DNA of 64,000 nucleotides. It comes from Hydractinia symbiolongicarpus. Its lineage: Eukaryota > Cnidaria > Hydrozoa > Anthoathecata > Hydractiniidae. This document shows positions 34,401 through 46,475 of the stretch, piece by piece (position 1 is the first letter of the stretch; each line of letters starts with the position of its first letter). Made by a program: the position numbers and the translations under genes. The notes under the pieces are model-generated. The model did no database searches. It saw only the letters and a list, made by a program, of their open reading frames with translations, and had not been told where the DNA came from. The stretch spans positions 11,408,001 to 11,472,000 of the forward strand of contig NC_079882.1 in NCBI RefSeq assembly GCF_029227915.1, written 5' to 3'.

Positions 34401-37400
34401 GGCTTGTGAGGTAAAAAAGTTTATGATAAAAATGTGCACTTACATGCTATGATGACAACAATTTTTATATATTAATTATACCATTGGAGTTACACAGAAG
34501 ATTTAGCAAAGAAAATTAAGTACTCAATGTCTTCGCCAATGTATCAGAATATATTGCATCTCTGGAGCACTTCTAGTGCACTCTACACTCAACAAAGAGA
34601 CAAGATTCATGGTTTAATTTTTTTTCCACTAGCAATATTAATGCTTAGGCTTTTTGTTAGCCATGGTTGCCAACAATACTGGTTTATAGGGCCAAATCTT
34701 TTTAAGATGATTTAACGCTGATGCACAGACTCTCTGAATAAATAAATATCTTAAATAAAACTCTCTATTTCAAAATAAGGCAGATACTGCTATGTCAAGT
34801 GGACACTTCTTTGAGTGATACAGTATGCTATAAATAAATTAGTATGTGGTGACAATACAAGCATGTTTCGAAAAGTTTGGAAAAGTATATCATAAAAAAC
34901 AAAAAAAAAAGTATATGTCTATGAACTGTCTGTTTGTAACAGATTTAACCACGCACAAAGTCTTGAAACTACAAATAACAAATGTGCTATAGTTTTATTG
35001 GCTTTGAGGTAACAGGAAAACTCCCATGAATTTTCCACAGGCTAACTCCCATAGTGTGTATATACTACGCAGTCTTTTTCAGGAATATTTGAGTAGGTGT
35101 GGATAATTTAGGCGTGTGCCAAGGCGTGCGCGTGCGATCGCACGCCTCTTCTGAAAAAGACTGACTACAGTGTAAGCCAATTAAAAGAATTTAAAATCAC
35201 GCATCGGACAAAATATATTTTCGCTAACTAGCCTTTATCAGTTGTTATGCATGTATATATACATAAAAGAAATTCCCAAAAAGGTTATAGTACCTTCACA
35301 AAAATGTTACAGTATTGTGCAACACAAACCTGGTTAGTCTATATGACTTCACAAAAACAACATCTTTATCAAAGTTTGTTATATGTTTATATGTTCCAAA
35401 TTCATTATTTAATGTTCTGCATTATGCATGTTTATGCTTTATGTGTTTATTCATCAGAGTTCTTTGTGTTATTTTATTTTTGTGTGCAATTTAGGTATAC
35501 CTATTGATATTGGTGAAAATGAACCTTCAGCAGAAGACAGGTACATATTAAATTAAGTTATTCATGAGTTACTAACTAGTCTATATTGTAATACTCCAAT
35601 ACATTTGTCTGTCTATGAGCCAAAATGGCAGCTGAGAAAAACGGGGGTTATAATGGTAGTTTGCTCACAGTATTAACCCATGTCCAGCCTTCCGAACACT
35701 TCATGTCCCTTTTATAGATATTTCTACTTCTTTTTTTTTTGCCTCCTTATTTATATTTTTATATAGTTCTAGATTGGTTAAGTATTTGTTGATAGTGCAA
35801 AAACTGAAATTTAATGTTTACAAAACTTTTATTTCTACAGATAAAATCAATTTACAGTATTATTTTGCGTTAAGTTGTTTTAGCAAATATTAATTTTTTT
35901 TAACCTAGATTTTATATGCCTATACAGAGTTTTAACAACTAGCCAGGATACATTCTGCAAAAACAAACTGAAACAAAAATAATTTTTTGTTTTAATTTCT
36001 ATGTTTCATAAAAACAGTGAATGTTTCACAAAAGCAGGGAACTTGGGATTCTTTCTTTTTTACTTTTATATTATTTTTTTTATGAGTCAGTTGTTGAAAA
36101 TAATTATAATAAATGATAAACTATTAGCCAATACTCTCCTGTGTATTGGACAAGTGTATAAATCAAATGTTTTTGCCAGAGCAGCCGGTTTATTTTAAAC
36201 ATGTTCTGTCCTTGTGTTTGGCGTTAAGTCTCCGCTTGCACGTATCTAAAAAATATAACGCACAAAAAATATATAGCACAGGAGAAAATTAATAAACAGA
36301 ATTTTCAATGTTTTCTTGTCACATTGATCTGAGATAAAAAACGGTTTCCACTTATATTTAAAAAAAAGTGAAAGAAGGCTTTTAAACATATTGAATTCTA
36401 AGAAAGTTATTAATAATCATTATTTGTAAATACTTCTTATTCTATTTTTGTCAAAATATGAAACATTATCATAATCATCGATAATTTGTATAGTTTAATA
36501 ATATTTTATTTTTGACATTTTTAAAAAGGTTAGTGAAAAGAAAAGGAGAAGGAGAAGGAACAGCTGGTTTCTTGAATAAATTTAAACAAAATTATAATGA
36601 ACAACTATTATTTTATCAATTTTATCAAATGTTTGCTAATTATTTGTTCTTTGTTTCAGCAAGTAAGAATGTTCAAACTTATGGATTTATGGGGATGAAG
36701 GACACAGGGTTTCACCATCACAAAAAAAAAATATACTTTCAGAATTTCAACTGTTTTATCTACTACTATCATAATTTTATTATTCGAGCATCACTAGCTC
36801 AATTGAAAAAAGTTTTGTTTCCAATAGAGCTAGTGATGTTCAAGGACTTTCACCCAGGAGGATGCAGAAAATGTTTCTGTTTCTTTCTGCAGCTGCGTAT
36901 GTATGTAGCATATATACAAGAATATGCTAGTATCTCTTTAATGATAGCCGTATTCTGTCTGTGTGTCCGCGAAAGCTGCGTCCCGTAACGGAAACATGAA
37001 ATTTTTAAAATGCGCACCAATACCAAATGCGATATATTTTTGTCCACTTTGTTGCAACAGGTTAAAGGACGGGTGATCTGTGGGTTTTCCACGGGCTAAC
37101 GACTAGTCTAGTTATAAATTGTTATACGAGTAAAGTCACAGGCAATTAACGTTGTTATTATAGTTCAAAATTTTTAATTCATTGTTCGTACTTTTTAAAT
37201 GAAATTGACAACAAATCATTTTTCGATATAAAACAAATAATTTTTGAATGTTCTTTGGTGGATTCCTCCAGTGTTTTAAAACGTTTTTTCAGCCTTCTTA
37301 ATGAAATTAACAACAAACTTTTTTGTATTAAGAAGCACAATAATTTTTTTTAAAAAATTAGTGGATATTCTACGGGTTTAAGGTGACGGTATACCTTTAT

Positions 37401-40400
37401 TGTATCAAAAAATCGATTATTTTTTTATTAGCCATTTATACTAAGGAAACGACGACCTTCTCAATGGTGAAACTATTTATTTATTTTTGGAAGGGGAATA
37501 TTGACTTTATCCAAATGACTAACTTTTTTTTCTGATCGGTCTTTAACACCTTAATAAGAGTTAAGAGTGAATGTTTAAACACTCATCCTCTTGAGTATAA
37601 CTTTAAAATAAATTATATTTCCTTTCCGAAAAGAGAAAAAAAAGACCATCTAAAATAAAAAAACATTTTCATTTCTAAAAATGTATGCCATCATGTTCTG
37701 TTTCTGCAAGTCACAGAAAAATTTTAAAAGACTTAGAAGGTTCTATTTCTATGATATTCTCAGTCACGTCTTAGCGAATAATAAAATTTAAAAGGACTTC
37801 CTTCTGAATATTCATCACCTCGGAAGTGTGAAAGTATGATTAACTATCACTGAAAAAATCGCGATTTAAAACACCATACTCAAAAGTTATACCGTATAAT
37901 TATAGTATATAAATATATGCTCTATACATGATTTTGCATAACTTTTATGTTTACAGTTGCAATAACAATTTTCAGCATTAACATGGAACTTTCTTGTATT
38001 TTACTAAAAAATTGGCCCAGTCTTGTTTGAAAATATTTTTACCCAACCGATCGAGCAGAAAGAAGGTTTTTTTTAAAGATGGCTTAAGTTTCGATGTAAT
38101 TTATATTAGATGAAAGTAAACATCCTTATTAACTGTAATAAAACTACCCTACACGCAAAAAACTTTTAAAAGAAATGTGATTGCTTCGTCTTCTTTTGGT
38201 AGAAAAAGAATAAAACAAAGTTTTTCAGGATCAGTGAAAGAAATTACAATTTAATGTTCTGCTCAGTACAAATCCCACTTTTTCATGCAAAGTATCGGTA
38301 AAAATTTCTTGTTGTTATTTTCTGTAGTGTGCATTCTGTGGATAATCCAGATACAGATGAAATGGCTCCACCGCCACCTGTGCCACCTCGTGGAGCCAGT
38401 ATGTCATACCAAGGTAAGACTTAAATGTCATTATTTGATAGAATGTGACTACTATTAACTAAAATTGATTTTATTTGGTATTTTCAGCAAAATATAAAAA
38501 TTCTGTACTTAGGCTAAACTTAAAGTTGGCATACTATTATGTTCTCTTGTAATTGCATAACCTTTAATGCATAAGCTGTGTTTTTTTTAGGAGATAAAAC
38601 TCTGCCCAATACATCTGAAGATGAGCAGCAGCCTCATAACTACAACAATGAAAGTGACGTATCATCTATCCAAGAAAGTAGTGATGAAGAAGAATCTGAC
38701 AACCATATTGTGACAGGTGTGACAGTATTTATTTTTTTTTTATAGAAATTTATTATTTTTATTTTTCAGATATTTGTATTGTAATTGAAATAAACTGTTA
38801 TATCAAAATCAAAATACCCCTAAGATGTTTTTGTGGTTTCCCTTTTAAATTTCGGCCTGTATACGTGTATGCTTTAAGGATGATTTTCACTTAAATTAAC
38901 TTCTTCATTTCTACTTGTTTTTTGAAAAGTATACTTTAGTAAAACAAAACAAAAAATGTATTGTTTTTTTGCTAGTCCAAAAAACACATACACTGAAATA
39001 CTATTTTAAATGAAATAAAAGTTAAATAAAAATAATTTTTAGTGAAGTCAAAGTTTTTCTTTAAAAAAACAAACACAAATGCACAGTGACAACTTATGAT
39101 TTATTTTACTCAAATATTTTGCAAATAAAATGTAAATCACGTTTTAAAAAATAAAGCATTAAATAGTTGTAATAATGATAAGAATGATCTTGTAATAATT
39201 TTAAAACTAAACCGTGTCTTAATATATATTACTGTTTTAGCGGCGGTGTTAAAAGCAAAAGAAAAATTTTTACAGCATCTTAAAGCTCCATTTAAACGTT
39301 ATGTTAAAACTGGCAAAACATTGAGCCGACCTTTGCAACCCAAGCGCAATTCTCTGCATGGATCGAATGTGACCATGCCACTTGAGATCGATGGTGTGGT
39401 GTTAAAACCAGTCCTAAAAACTCGTTCTAAATATGACATTAAAAATAATAATGATAATAATAATGATATTAAAAGCTATAATGTAAACGTGAATGATGAC
39501 AGTGAAAATGAAGAACATGACGATAACGATCCTAATTTCATAATGGTAGATAGTTTTAGTGACAGTGATGAATATGAAGACTCTGGTATGTTTGTTTACA
39601 TTTAACGTTGCTTAACCCGCGTCAAGATAATTCATATTTTTTAAAACTTGACAGATATGTCAATGCGGTATACTGGAATGTGCAACTAGGTGCTGAGGCT
39701 TGCAGGAACTAATTGCTAATCAGGATAATCATAGAAGTAGGAAGTTTAAAAATATTTAAGTTAATACCAAAATACCAGGATGTAATGTGTTTATGCTCAT
39801 TATATTAATGTTTGCTTTAAAGTCTGGCAAAACCAAAAAAAAAAACACAAACAAGTTTGATATGAAAAATGACCTAATGGTTTTATTGGTGTTGTTTTGC
39901 AATGTGATAATGAACTGATGTCTTTACAACACACACAAAGCAAATCTTCATAAAAAATTCATTAAGCAATTTTTTTTTCTATGTACATCGAGGTGAAAGC
40001 TTTATCATGTTATCACAATTAAAACTACAGGAAGCTGTTTTTTGCTCAAAAATATTAATTTAAAAATGGAAGTTGTTTAAAGGAGTTGTGAAATAAACTT
40101 CAAGACAAATGTCTTGACAATAGAAATTTTTATATTAATGCAATAAATGGAATGTGTACAAAATAACATGTTTTGTGGTTGAGACTTGATGAGGAATAAG
40201 AATATTTTTTAATGTTAGTTAAATCAAAGTAAAAATGTTTGAAAGTTTTTATAACTTTATCGCTTTCGTAGGTATATTGTTTTGGTAATTATTGATGATA
40301 AAAGTGTAAAAATTTGTTCCTAACCAGCTAAATAGTTAAAAAGAGAAAAAAATTAAATTAGGCGTTTTATAAACTGTACAGATTTCTTTTGCCAGACCAG

Positions 40401-43400
40401 TGTTTATCAATATTTGCTTGGTTTAGGTCTTGCTTCAAAGGTGAAAAGATCTGACAGTTTAGCTGCGAAATTAAAAACTCGCCCATCAAGGACAGAGTTA
40501 GAAGGAAAGAATATTATTCCGAGTAAGTTCAAATTTTGTGAAGTTTTAATGTTCCTGGTTTGTAGCTAATGTTTGCCATATAAAGTTTCAGAAACAAAAC
40601 AAAAAAAATGGTTTTCCGTCTCTTGTCATCCTGTGTTGTATAAAAACCAGATTTCCTTTCATTTTATCATACTCTGAAAATTGTTATATTATGATAGCTC
40701 CGTAACTTTTAAGACGTTAAGCTATAATTATTAAGCTGAAACTATTGTGAACCAATTGTGTTTATTTTTTTCAATCGTATTGCTGCGCACTGCAAGGTGC
40801 GTTTTTTTAACTTATTTACACGTCTGTTGTGGAGACGAGTTGTCAACTCGTTAATTAACTAGCTACTTTTTAATCAAAGTTTTCAATGCATGCGATGCTT
40901 TAAAGGGCGAAAGAAACGTTCAAAACATTGTTATAACAATTTCAATGGATGCGTGTTTAATGTATGCGTGTTTCTTATTTCTTATCCCTAAACAAATAAT
41001 TTGCATAAATTTATATTCCAGTTCTGCCGGTTTCTCCGCATGTCCTATTATCTCGTTTCTAAAAAGCATTATGCTCTCTTAGGAAGCATTTATCCAACTG
41101 CAACTGGCGAAATCTCGTTTTCTCTTTTATGTTTTACTGTTGTTGTTTTTATTTAATTTTTTAATTGATTATAATTTTTTTCAGAATCTGCAGATGAAAT
41201 AAACGCGGTACGCAGCACGATAGGAACTAGTCTCGTCAGGTACTTTGCCACGTTTAGATAGGAGCGTATTCTTTTTAACCTGAACAGCTTATTAGAAGTT
41301 AACATAATTTTTTTTTATATTATAGACGGTTAAGTCAACGCCCTTCTAAAGAAGAGTTGGAACAGAGAAATATATTACACGGTAGGTTGTTGATGATGTA
41401 TTAAGCATTTTTGTTAATGGTAATTCATCTAGATAATTTAATTATGTACGAATAATAATTTAGCGTTTCAATGAGTCAGGTTGTAATTTATAAATCTATC
41501 GTCAGTATAGGTAATTTTGCGGCGTTGGTTTTAAACCCTTCAGACCTCATTAAAAATTTGGAATCTTGTTAGGTAACCAGCTCAGGTACTTTAAGAAGCC
41601 TTGTTTCCTTTATTAGCGAATTTAAACGGTATCTGATGTTAATTCAGAAGTATGTGGTTACATTGCCTGAGAAAGTTTTTTATCTAAAATTGCAGAAGAA
41701 ATTTGATGAAATTTCGCCATTTTCCACTATGATTTTTTAAGATTTATGAGTAAACAAAAAGTAAGGACAAAGTGAAAAGGTTAAATTACTTCAAATGATT
41801 TTAACATTACGTTTATTAGCCTGGTGAAATGTTAATTAGGATGGTACTGTTCAAGACAGTGTCCATAAAAATACTCTTTTCTATCGAAACGTTTAATTTT
41901 AGTAAAATTAAATGTATAGAAAAAGTTCTGACTGCTAAAGATTACCAAATTTGTTACGAAGTAGATAATTTTTGCAGTTGGTCATATGTGGTTGAGTAAC
42001 TTCGCATTTTACTTTTGCATGTTACGAAAATTATTAAAAATCGTATTGATTTTCCTTTTAAAATTGATGACTATTAAGGTATTGTTAAATAAATGATGTG
42101 TGACAGTCCTGCTGAAGTGTCGTTTGTCACAATCTGCATGACTTTCTCTTCTCTCTTTCAACAGTCGTTTATCTAGCTGGTGAATAGTAAACCACTTCGT
42201 TGCCATGACATCTCATTAAAGATACATTTTTGTATTTCGTATAGAAACTTTTTTTAAATTTTTATGAAGCACACTACTCTTTTATTCATTTTAATTTTTT
42301 TTTTTGCGAAAGAAGATCATGGATTACGAAAAATAATCGAAAGAGTTTTTTAAAACATCTATTGTATTGCATTTCGTTGGAATACTTATTACGTTCGTTC
42401 TCTTGTTTGTGTCTATTTGGCGAGGGAATTTTTCTGAACGTCTGCAGCTAGTGTTCGTATTATTGAGGTTTAGACAAGCTTTTTCTGTTCTTGTTGTTGA
42501 AGTCATCTAGTATAAATGTTGAACAACATCGCATCCAGTTGACTATCTAGCCGGGTAATGAGTTTGTCACCGTACAATTATGGCACGTTGCGGTTCTACA
42601 ACACTTTTGCTATCAAATCGTGTTATGACATGTTCAACTATGTGTTCTACCCAGGTAAAAAACTTTCTTATTTACGACCTCCTCTCATTTTAATTTACCA
42701 CAATGGTGGGCCCACGCACTTGTAAAGATATTTCATTCAAAATTTTGAATTTGGCAAATTTGCCAAAAGCTAAGATAAGTCTTTTATCTAACCATGAAAA
42801 AAAAAACGATTTAAGTAATACATGTAATTGGTGGTATAGGAAGATTTCATGACACCGTGTTACTTTTGCACTGAAGTTAACTTATGAAAAGAGTTTTAAA
42901 AAAACGGATATTCTGTTAAAGAATCTTTTTCTCCTCTTTGCCGTCTTTCAGGATTAGCATGTCGTTTTGATGCCAACAAAACAAGTAATTTTTATTGTTG
43001 CTAATTGACAATTATAGGTCAGAGTAATAAAATTTATTATCTACCGTGGAAATGATGTCACAGACATACATAGATTGTATCATGCTTTTTATATTGGCTG
43101 TTATAAGATTGGAATTTTTATGCGTGCGAGCATGAAGGAAGTTCTTGACAATCGAACAACTCGTGCTTCTTTCACTCTGGCAGGACCTTGAAATCTTTGA
43201 AATCTCACTGGCGTTGAAAACCATGAATTTCAGAATATTTCTTGTAGATACATTAATTTGCAGTAACGTGCTTTTAGCAACCTTTTCTTTGTAAAAATTA
43301 TTTGTATAAGAATGACCAAGGCTCAATTTTTTAAATCTTTTAAGAACATAATTAGAATAATTCTGGGGCTTGATCGCTCTTTATATGTGTTAAATTTAAA

Positions 43401-46400
43401 TAATCTGAAGTATTCATTTTTACCACATTTGTCTCGAGAAATTGACAGCGTAGAAGCAACAATATTGTTGTTTTTATTAATTGTTGGCCGTATTCTCTGA
43501 TTTGTTAAACCGTGTGTAACTGTCAACGCTTCTTTTCACAGTTTTAATTAAAGTATTAGTCGATTTTTTCAACAATTATAAGAATCGCCGAAAGAATTAA
43601 TTTTGGCTCAAATGTCATTTTTTAAAGAAATATAAGGCTTAAACAAAAAAAGTATTCTTCTTATAAAAAGCATGAAGGTAGAATCTTTTTATGCAAAAAC
43701 AGAGTGTGAATGCTTTAAAAATTAGCAAAAGTTTTTGGAAAAGCTTTAAAGTGCTAAAAAATTAGCGGCCTAATTTCGATTGCAGTGAACTTTGAAACTC
43801 GTTGCTACTAAATCTTTTTCATGACAACTTTCCATGCAACAACTTGAAAATATGTTTTTTTATATAACACTGACGCTAAGTGTGGATGAATTATTTCCTA
43901 TCCGTGTGGATGACCGCAATGTTTGAAAATATCCTCATTACTTCCTTTTTTTGAGATCATCACAGCTTATGAAACATTATGGGTGAGCAAATTATAAATT
44001 TTATTTGCGCCCAATATTCATTCAAAATGATTTCCTTTGTAGCTGGGATTTCCATCGTGGAATTTACCTTTGTAAATTAAAAAAAGATTAATTTTATGAT
44101 AAATAACTATAATTGTTGTCTTTCAATATCTTTTTGTTGTTGTTGTTTGATAAAATTCAACATATACTTAATTAAATGACAATGAATAGAATGGTAATAA
44201 TGCGAAATGTGCTAACTTCCTCACACTCCAGTAGAACTCATTCTCATTCCGATAAAACGTTTACATTTGTGGCCTGATAATTTTTTTGATAGCCGAATCC
44301 ATGGCCTAAGCACTTACCTAGGAATTTTTTTTTAAAAGAAGTAATATCTGATACACCTACGTGGACAAGTAAATGAAACTTGAAACACAGATCGAAATAA
44401 GGACGTGTTCTTGCTAAAATAAGTAGCGAAACATGCTCATGTTTTCGCCGATTTTTGTAGCGAAACACAGACGTGTAATCGCCGAATTATGTAGCGAAAC
44501 ATGGACATCTTTTGACTAAAGTAGCGCAACATAAACGTGTTTTTGCCGAATTATGTAGCGAAACATAGACGTGTTTAAGCGACACAAACATCTAGTCTGC
44601 GATTCTATTTAGCTCAAACAGACGAAGAAGCACACCAGAAATTCGTGGAAACCAGAAAGCAGCTATCCAGAAAAGTAAGTTGTATTAACAAATTAACAAT
44701 TTGTTAGAGTTTGCATTGATTTTTCTTTTTTGCGTGGGTTTACACTCTTCCAACAGATTTTTTAATTGTGAACATAGGTTTCTATTGTATTTTTGTCTCC
44801 ATTGTGAATAAAAAATTCAAGCAAAAATAATTGTGCAATGGATATGTTGAAAATATAATGATATGTGTTATGTTCTCGGAAAAGTTGGGTTTTCTATCGA
44901 AACTAAAACGTTTTCTTTTTCGTATTTGTGAAATGCTGATGCCATTTGTTTTATGTTTATTCTTCCTCTTTTGTTATGCTTATCAAAGCATAACGCATGC
45001 TTTTAATTAAAGCAGAGTTAATTATGTAAACGTCGCAAGTACGTAACATAAATTAACATAAATCCCCCCACGCCAATTGTGGTTGGATTATTCTTTTAAT
45101 ATGCTTACATAAATATGTTAATTATACTCACGTCAATCGCATATTAAATATTTTTTTATCAATGGTCATTAAATACGAGTAAAGGTTTTTAGCAAGTAGT
45201 TTTGTCATTTAATAAAAAGCAAGTGATTGAAGCAGTAACAAGTTAAAAATCGGACGAATATATTTAAAAGCAATCACGAATCACTCGATATTTTCGTTAC
45301 ATCGGCCCTTTGAAAAATTTTTAAGGAGAGTTGTTGCTATCCCATGCATGTCCATCATGGATGATGTTTGTCCACTCGCGTTGTATGTTATGCAGAAGTA
45401 TTCGATATTAGATAATAAACTTTGGTATGTTTACGAAACGAGTTGTGGTGTTGCGAAAAACATACAAAACAAACTAGAGAGCATTCATCTGCTCGACTTC
45501 TTTATCTTAACTTTTTATATGCTGACTGACTTTATATACGGGTATTCGCAGAAAAGCCTGGATAGCGATGGAAGCTTGTTTGAAAAGCAAAAACTAGATG
45601 TAAATAATAATGTGACAAGTGTAGATACATATAAATATTGTAAAGAAAAGAAACATAGAAAGAGAACATTATTGTATAAAGTTTTATATTATTCCAAGGT
45701 AAGCGGTTGGAAGAAATTGGATATATTTACATGCCCGACTTTAAAGGTTTCTCCATTGCAGTGTTGCTTCAAAGTAGGAAGTGATAATTTGGAGTGAAAT
45801 GTTATTTTTTTATTATTATTTTTTTTGTTTTTGTCAATTTTAGTTAAGTCGTCGACCGACAGTAAAAGAATTACGCAAAAAGAAAATCATAGGCTTTAAT
45901 GAATATGTAGAAGTATTTGAAGTACAGGAGTACGATCGCAGGTAAGAAAATGTTTTACTGATCCGCAGGGATTATGTTATTATTATTTTTATTATGCTTG
46001 GAGAATTCCATTGTTGGACGCAATAATCATAACCTTCTGTGTGTTTTTTCCATTCAGGGCTGACAAACCATGGACCAGACTAACTCCAAAAGACAAAGCC
46101 TCTATACGTAAAGAATTAAATGAATTTAAAGAATTCGAGATGGAGGTACACGAAGACAGTAAAGTTTATACAAGGTAAGCGCACGTCTTGTTTTGTTTTC
46201 GTGCAGTAAATGTTCTGGTGGGATTTAATTGAATCTCGTTTGAAAGGAATGTTAATTAATCCTTTTATTGTTTACGTGTTTAAACTGCGGAGGAGAGTCT
46301 AACATATTTAGTGAAGGAGAGCCAGAATGTCATTGAAGATATCGTGTTTCAGTTGTTAAAGTAGATTTTTAACCGCGTGTATTAGAAAAAAAAACATTTC

Positions 46401-46475
46401 CTAGAATATATCGTCACAAACTCTAATTGGTAATAATATTTGTGAATTTCTTTTTTTAGGTTTCATCGGCCGTAG
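25496..46475 (+). CDS. PHACTR: Phosphatase and actin regulator (PHACTR), long isoform
   Basis: Thirteen exons: 25496-25778, 32437-32766, 35495-35540, 38328-38413, 38591-38716, 39241-39585, 40427-40522, 41185-41239, 41326-41381, 44613-44674, 45844-45941, 46058-46174, 46460-46475. The phases agree and give 571 residues. PHACTRs bind G-actin through RPEL motifs and PP1 through a conserved C-terminus, linking actin state to phosphatase activity. Exon 1 has the basic FKPWKWRRK block typical of the N-terminus. The middle is acidic and low-complexity (Asn/Asp runs, APPPPVPPR). Three C-terminal RPEL motifs are seen: [42 protein letters not shown]. The PP1-binding end runs through [14 protein letters not shown] to YTRFHRP. 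The exon 1 donor (GTGGTA) is weak, and no N-terminal RPEL was found, so an exon may be missed in the 6.7-kb intron 1. Confidence 0.9.
25864..26130 (-). repeat. SINE-like repeat, longer copy, PHACTR intron 1
   Basis: The first 137 bp match 11424-11560. The rest continues through CTCCTGGCAACATCCAACGG and CCACACATGGAGCCATCTCC to about 26130. It ends in (GATA)n at 25864, the expected 3' tail if read on the minus strand. No clear tRNA head was recognised. Confidence 0.5.
26131..26944. other. PHACTR intron 1, first part: nothing recognised
   Basis: An open frame at 26322-26564 has no recognisable domain or splice partner. Otherwise AT-rich. Confidence 0.35.
26945..27747. mobile_element. Non-autonomous Tc1/mariner-type element with 27-bp perfect TIRs
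   Basis: The arms 26945-26971 and 27721-27747 are exact reverse complements, beginning CAGTACAGTCTGAATGTAAT, and are flanked by TA on both sides (26943-26944, 27748-27749). TA target duplication and CAGT ends fit Tc1/mariner. The 803-bp interior has no long open frame and carries a tandem array (27285-27540). The perfect TIRs suggest recent mobility. Confidence 0.85.
27285..27540. repeat. Internal tandem repeat of the TA-flanked element, about 52-63 bp unit
   Basis: About four units share CGCCGCTTTTCGTTT, AAACTTTTAAAATGCGAT and AAAAAACATTTCTATCGCCG. One unit contains an internal deletion and a short duplication (near 27440-27470). Confidence 0.75.
27750..32436. other. PHACTR intron 1, second part: AT-rich, one fold-back
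   Basis: A small inverted repeat at 28759-28826 is the only structure I can delimit. I looked for an RPEL-coding exon and found none by eye, though a short exon could be hidden. Confidence 0.35.
28759..28826. repeat. Fold-back with 13-bp perfect arms
   Basis: CATGAAATTAACA (28759-28771) and TGTTAATTTCATG (28814-28826) are exact reverse complements across 42 bp; GTTAATT words recur between and after them. A MITE remnant is likely. Confidence 0.5.
32767..35494. other. PHACTR intron 2: one fold-back MITE, otherwise nothing
   Basis: Apart from 35070-35163, and a decayed hairpin near 35010-35050 resembling the Helitron A 3' end (GAATTTTCCACAGGCTAAC), no structure is recognised. Confidence 0.35.
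35070..35163. mobile_element. Small fold-back MITE with 13-bp perfect TIRs
   Basis: CAGTCTTTTTCAG (35070-35082) is the reverse complement of CTGAAAAAGACTG (35151-35163). The 94-bp element has a GC-rich core with GCGTGCGATCGCACGC, itself a hairpin. Confidence 0.65.
35580..35650 (+). mobile_element. 5' end remnant of a Helitron A-type element
   Basis: After CTAG comes TCTATATTGTAATACTCC and TGTCTGTCTATGAG, matching the Helitron A start. No matching 3' hairpin/CTAG end was found nearby, so it is truncated or too diverged. Confidence 0.45.
36789..36838. repeat. Hairpin with 12-bp perfect arms
   Basis: CATCACTAGCTC (36789-36800) and GAGCTAGTGATG (36827-36838) are exact reverse complements across 26 bp; weaker matching continues into the loop (CAATTG / CAATAG). 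Confidence 0.5.
36933..37106 (+). mobile_element. Non-autonomous Helitron, family B
   Basis: Starts after A with TCTCTTTAATGATAGCCG and ends with a decayed hairpin and CTAACGACTAG. The following bases are TCTAG, then TT: a 5-bp stub that would be the first two and last bases of a second element. Confidence 0.75.
42558..42654 (+). CDS. Candidate alternative first exon of PHACTR (short isoform 1)
   Basis: An ATG at 42558 opens a 32-codon frame rich in Tyr/Phe/Asn ([13 protein letters not shown]..), ending in CCCAG|GTAAAA with one base of a codon left over. The PHACTR exon at 44613 needs exactly that phase, so the join is in frame and would give a 129-residue protein with the last RPEL motif and the PP1-binding end. 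Short PHACTR isoforms from internal promoters are known in vertebrates. The peptide has no known homologue that I recognise. Confidence 0.35.
44424..44590. repeat. Diverged minisatellite, GTAGCGAAACA..GACGTGT units
   Basis: Five imperfect copies of GTAGCGAAACAnnnACGTGT, several followed by nCGCCGAATTAT, at about 33-40 bp spacing. It ends about 25 bp before the 44613 PHACTR exon, next to its acceptor. Confidence 0.7.
45348..45698 (+). CDS. Candidate alternative first exon of PHACTR (short isoform 2)
   Basis: An ATG at 45348 opens a stop-free 117-codon frame within an AT-rich intron. It ends at AAG|GTAAGC, a strong donor in phase 0. The next PHACTR exon (45844) also requires phase 0, so it would give a 193-residue protein: a new N-terminus with a hydrophobic stretch ([16 protein letters not shown]) and a basic end ([17 protein letters not shown]), directly joined to [10 protein letters not shown], the last RPEL motif. 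The frame itself continues past the donor to 45797. No homologue of the N-terminus was recognised. Confidence 0.45.

Larger units (their letters stand above)
35651..38327. other. PHACTR intron 3: Helitron and hairpin, otherwise nothing
   Basis: Apart from the hairpin at 36789-36838 and the Helitron at 36933-37106, this is AT-rich DNA with no recognised exon. The open frame 36512-36988 runs into the Helitron and has no domain. Confidence 0.35.
41382..44612. other. PHACTR intron 9 with candidate first exon and minisatellite
   Basis: Contains the candidate exon 42558-42654 and the repeat at 44424-44590. The open frames 43012-43326 (-), 43312-43526 and 44244-44468 (-) show no recognised content. 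Confidence 0.35.

Noticed and set aside
36512-36988. 158-codon plus-strand open frame in PHACTR intron 3
   Set aside because: Low-complexity, runs into a Helitron, no domain and no phase-compatible splice pair identified.
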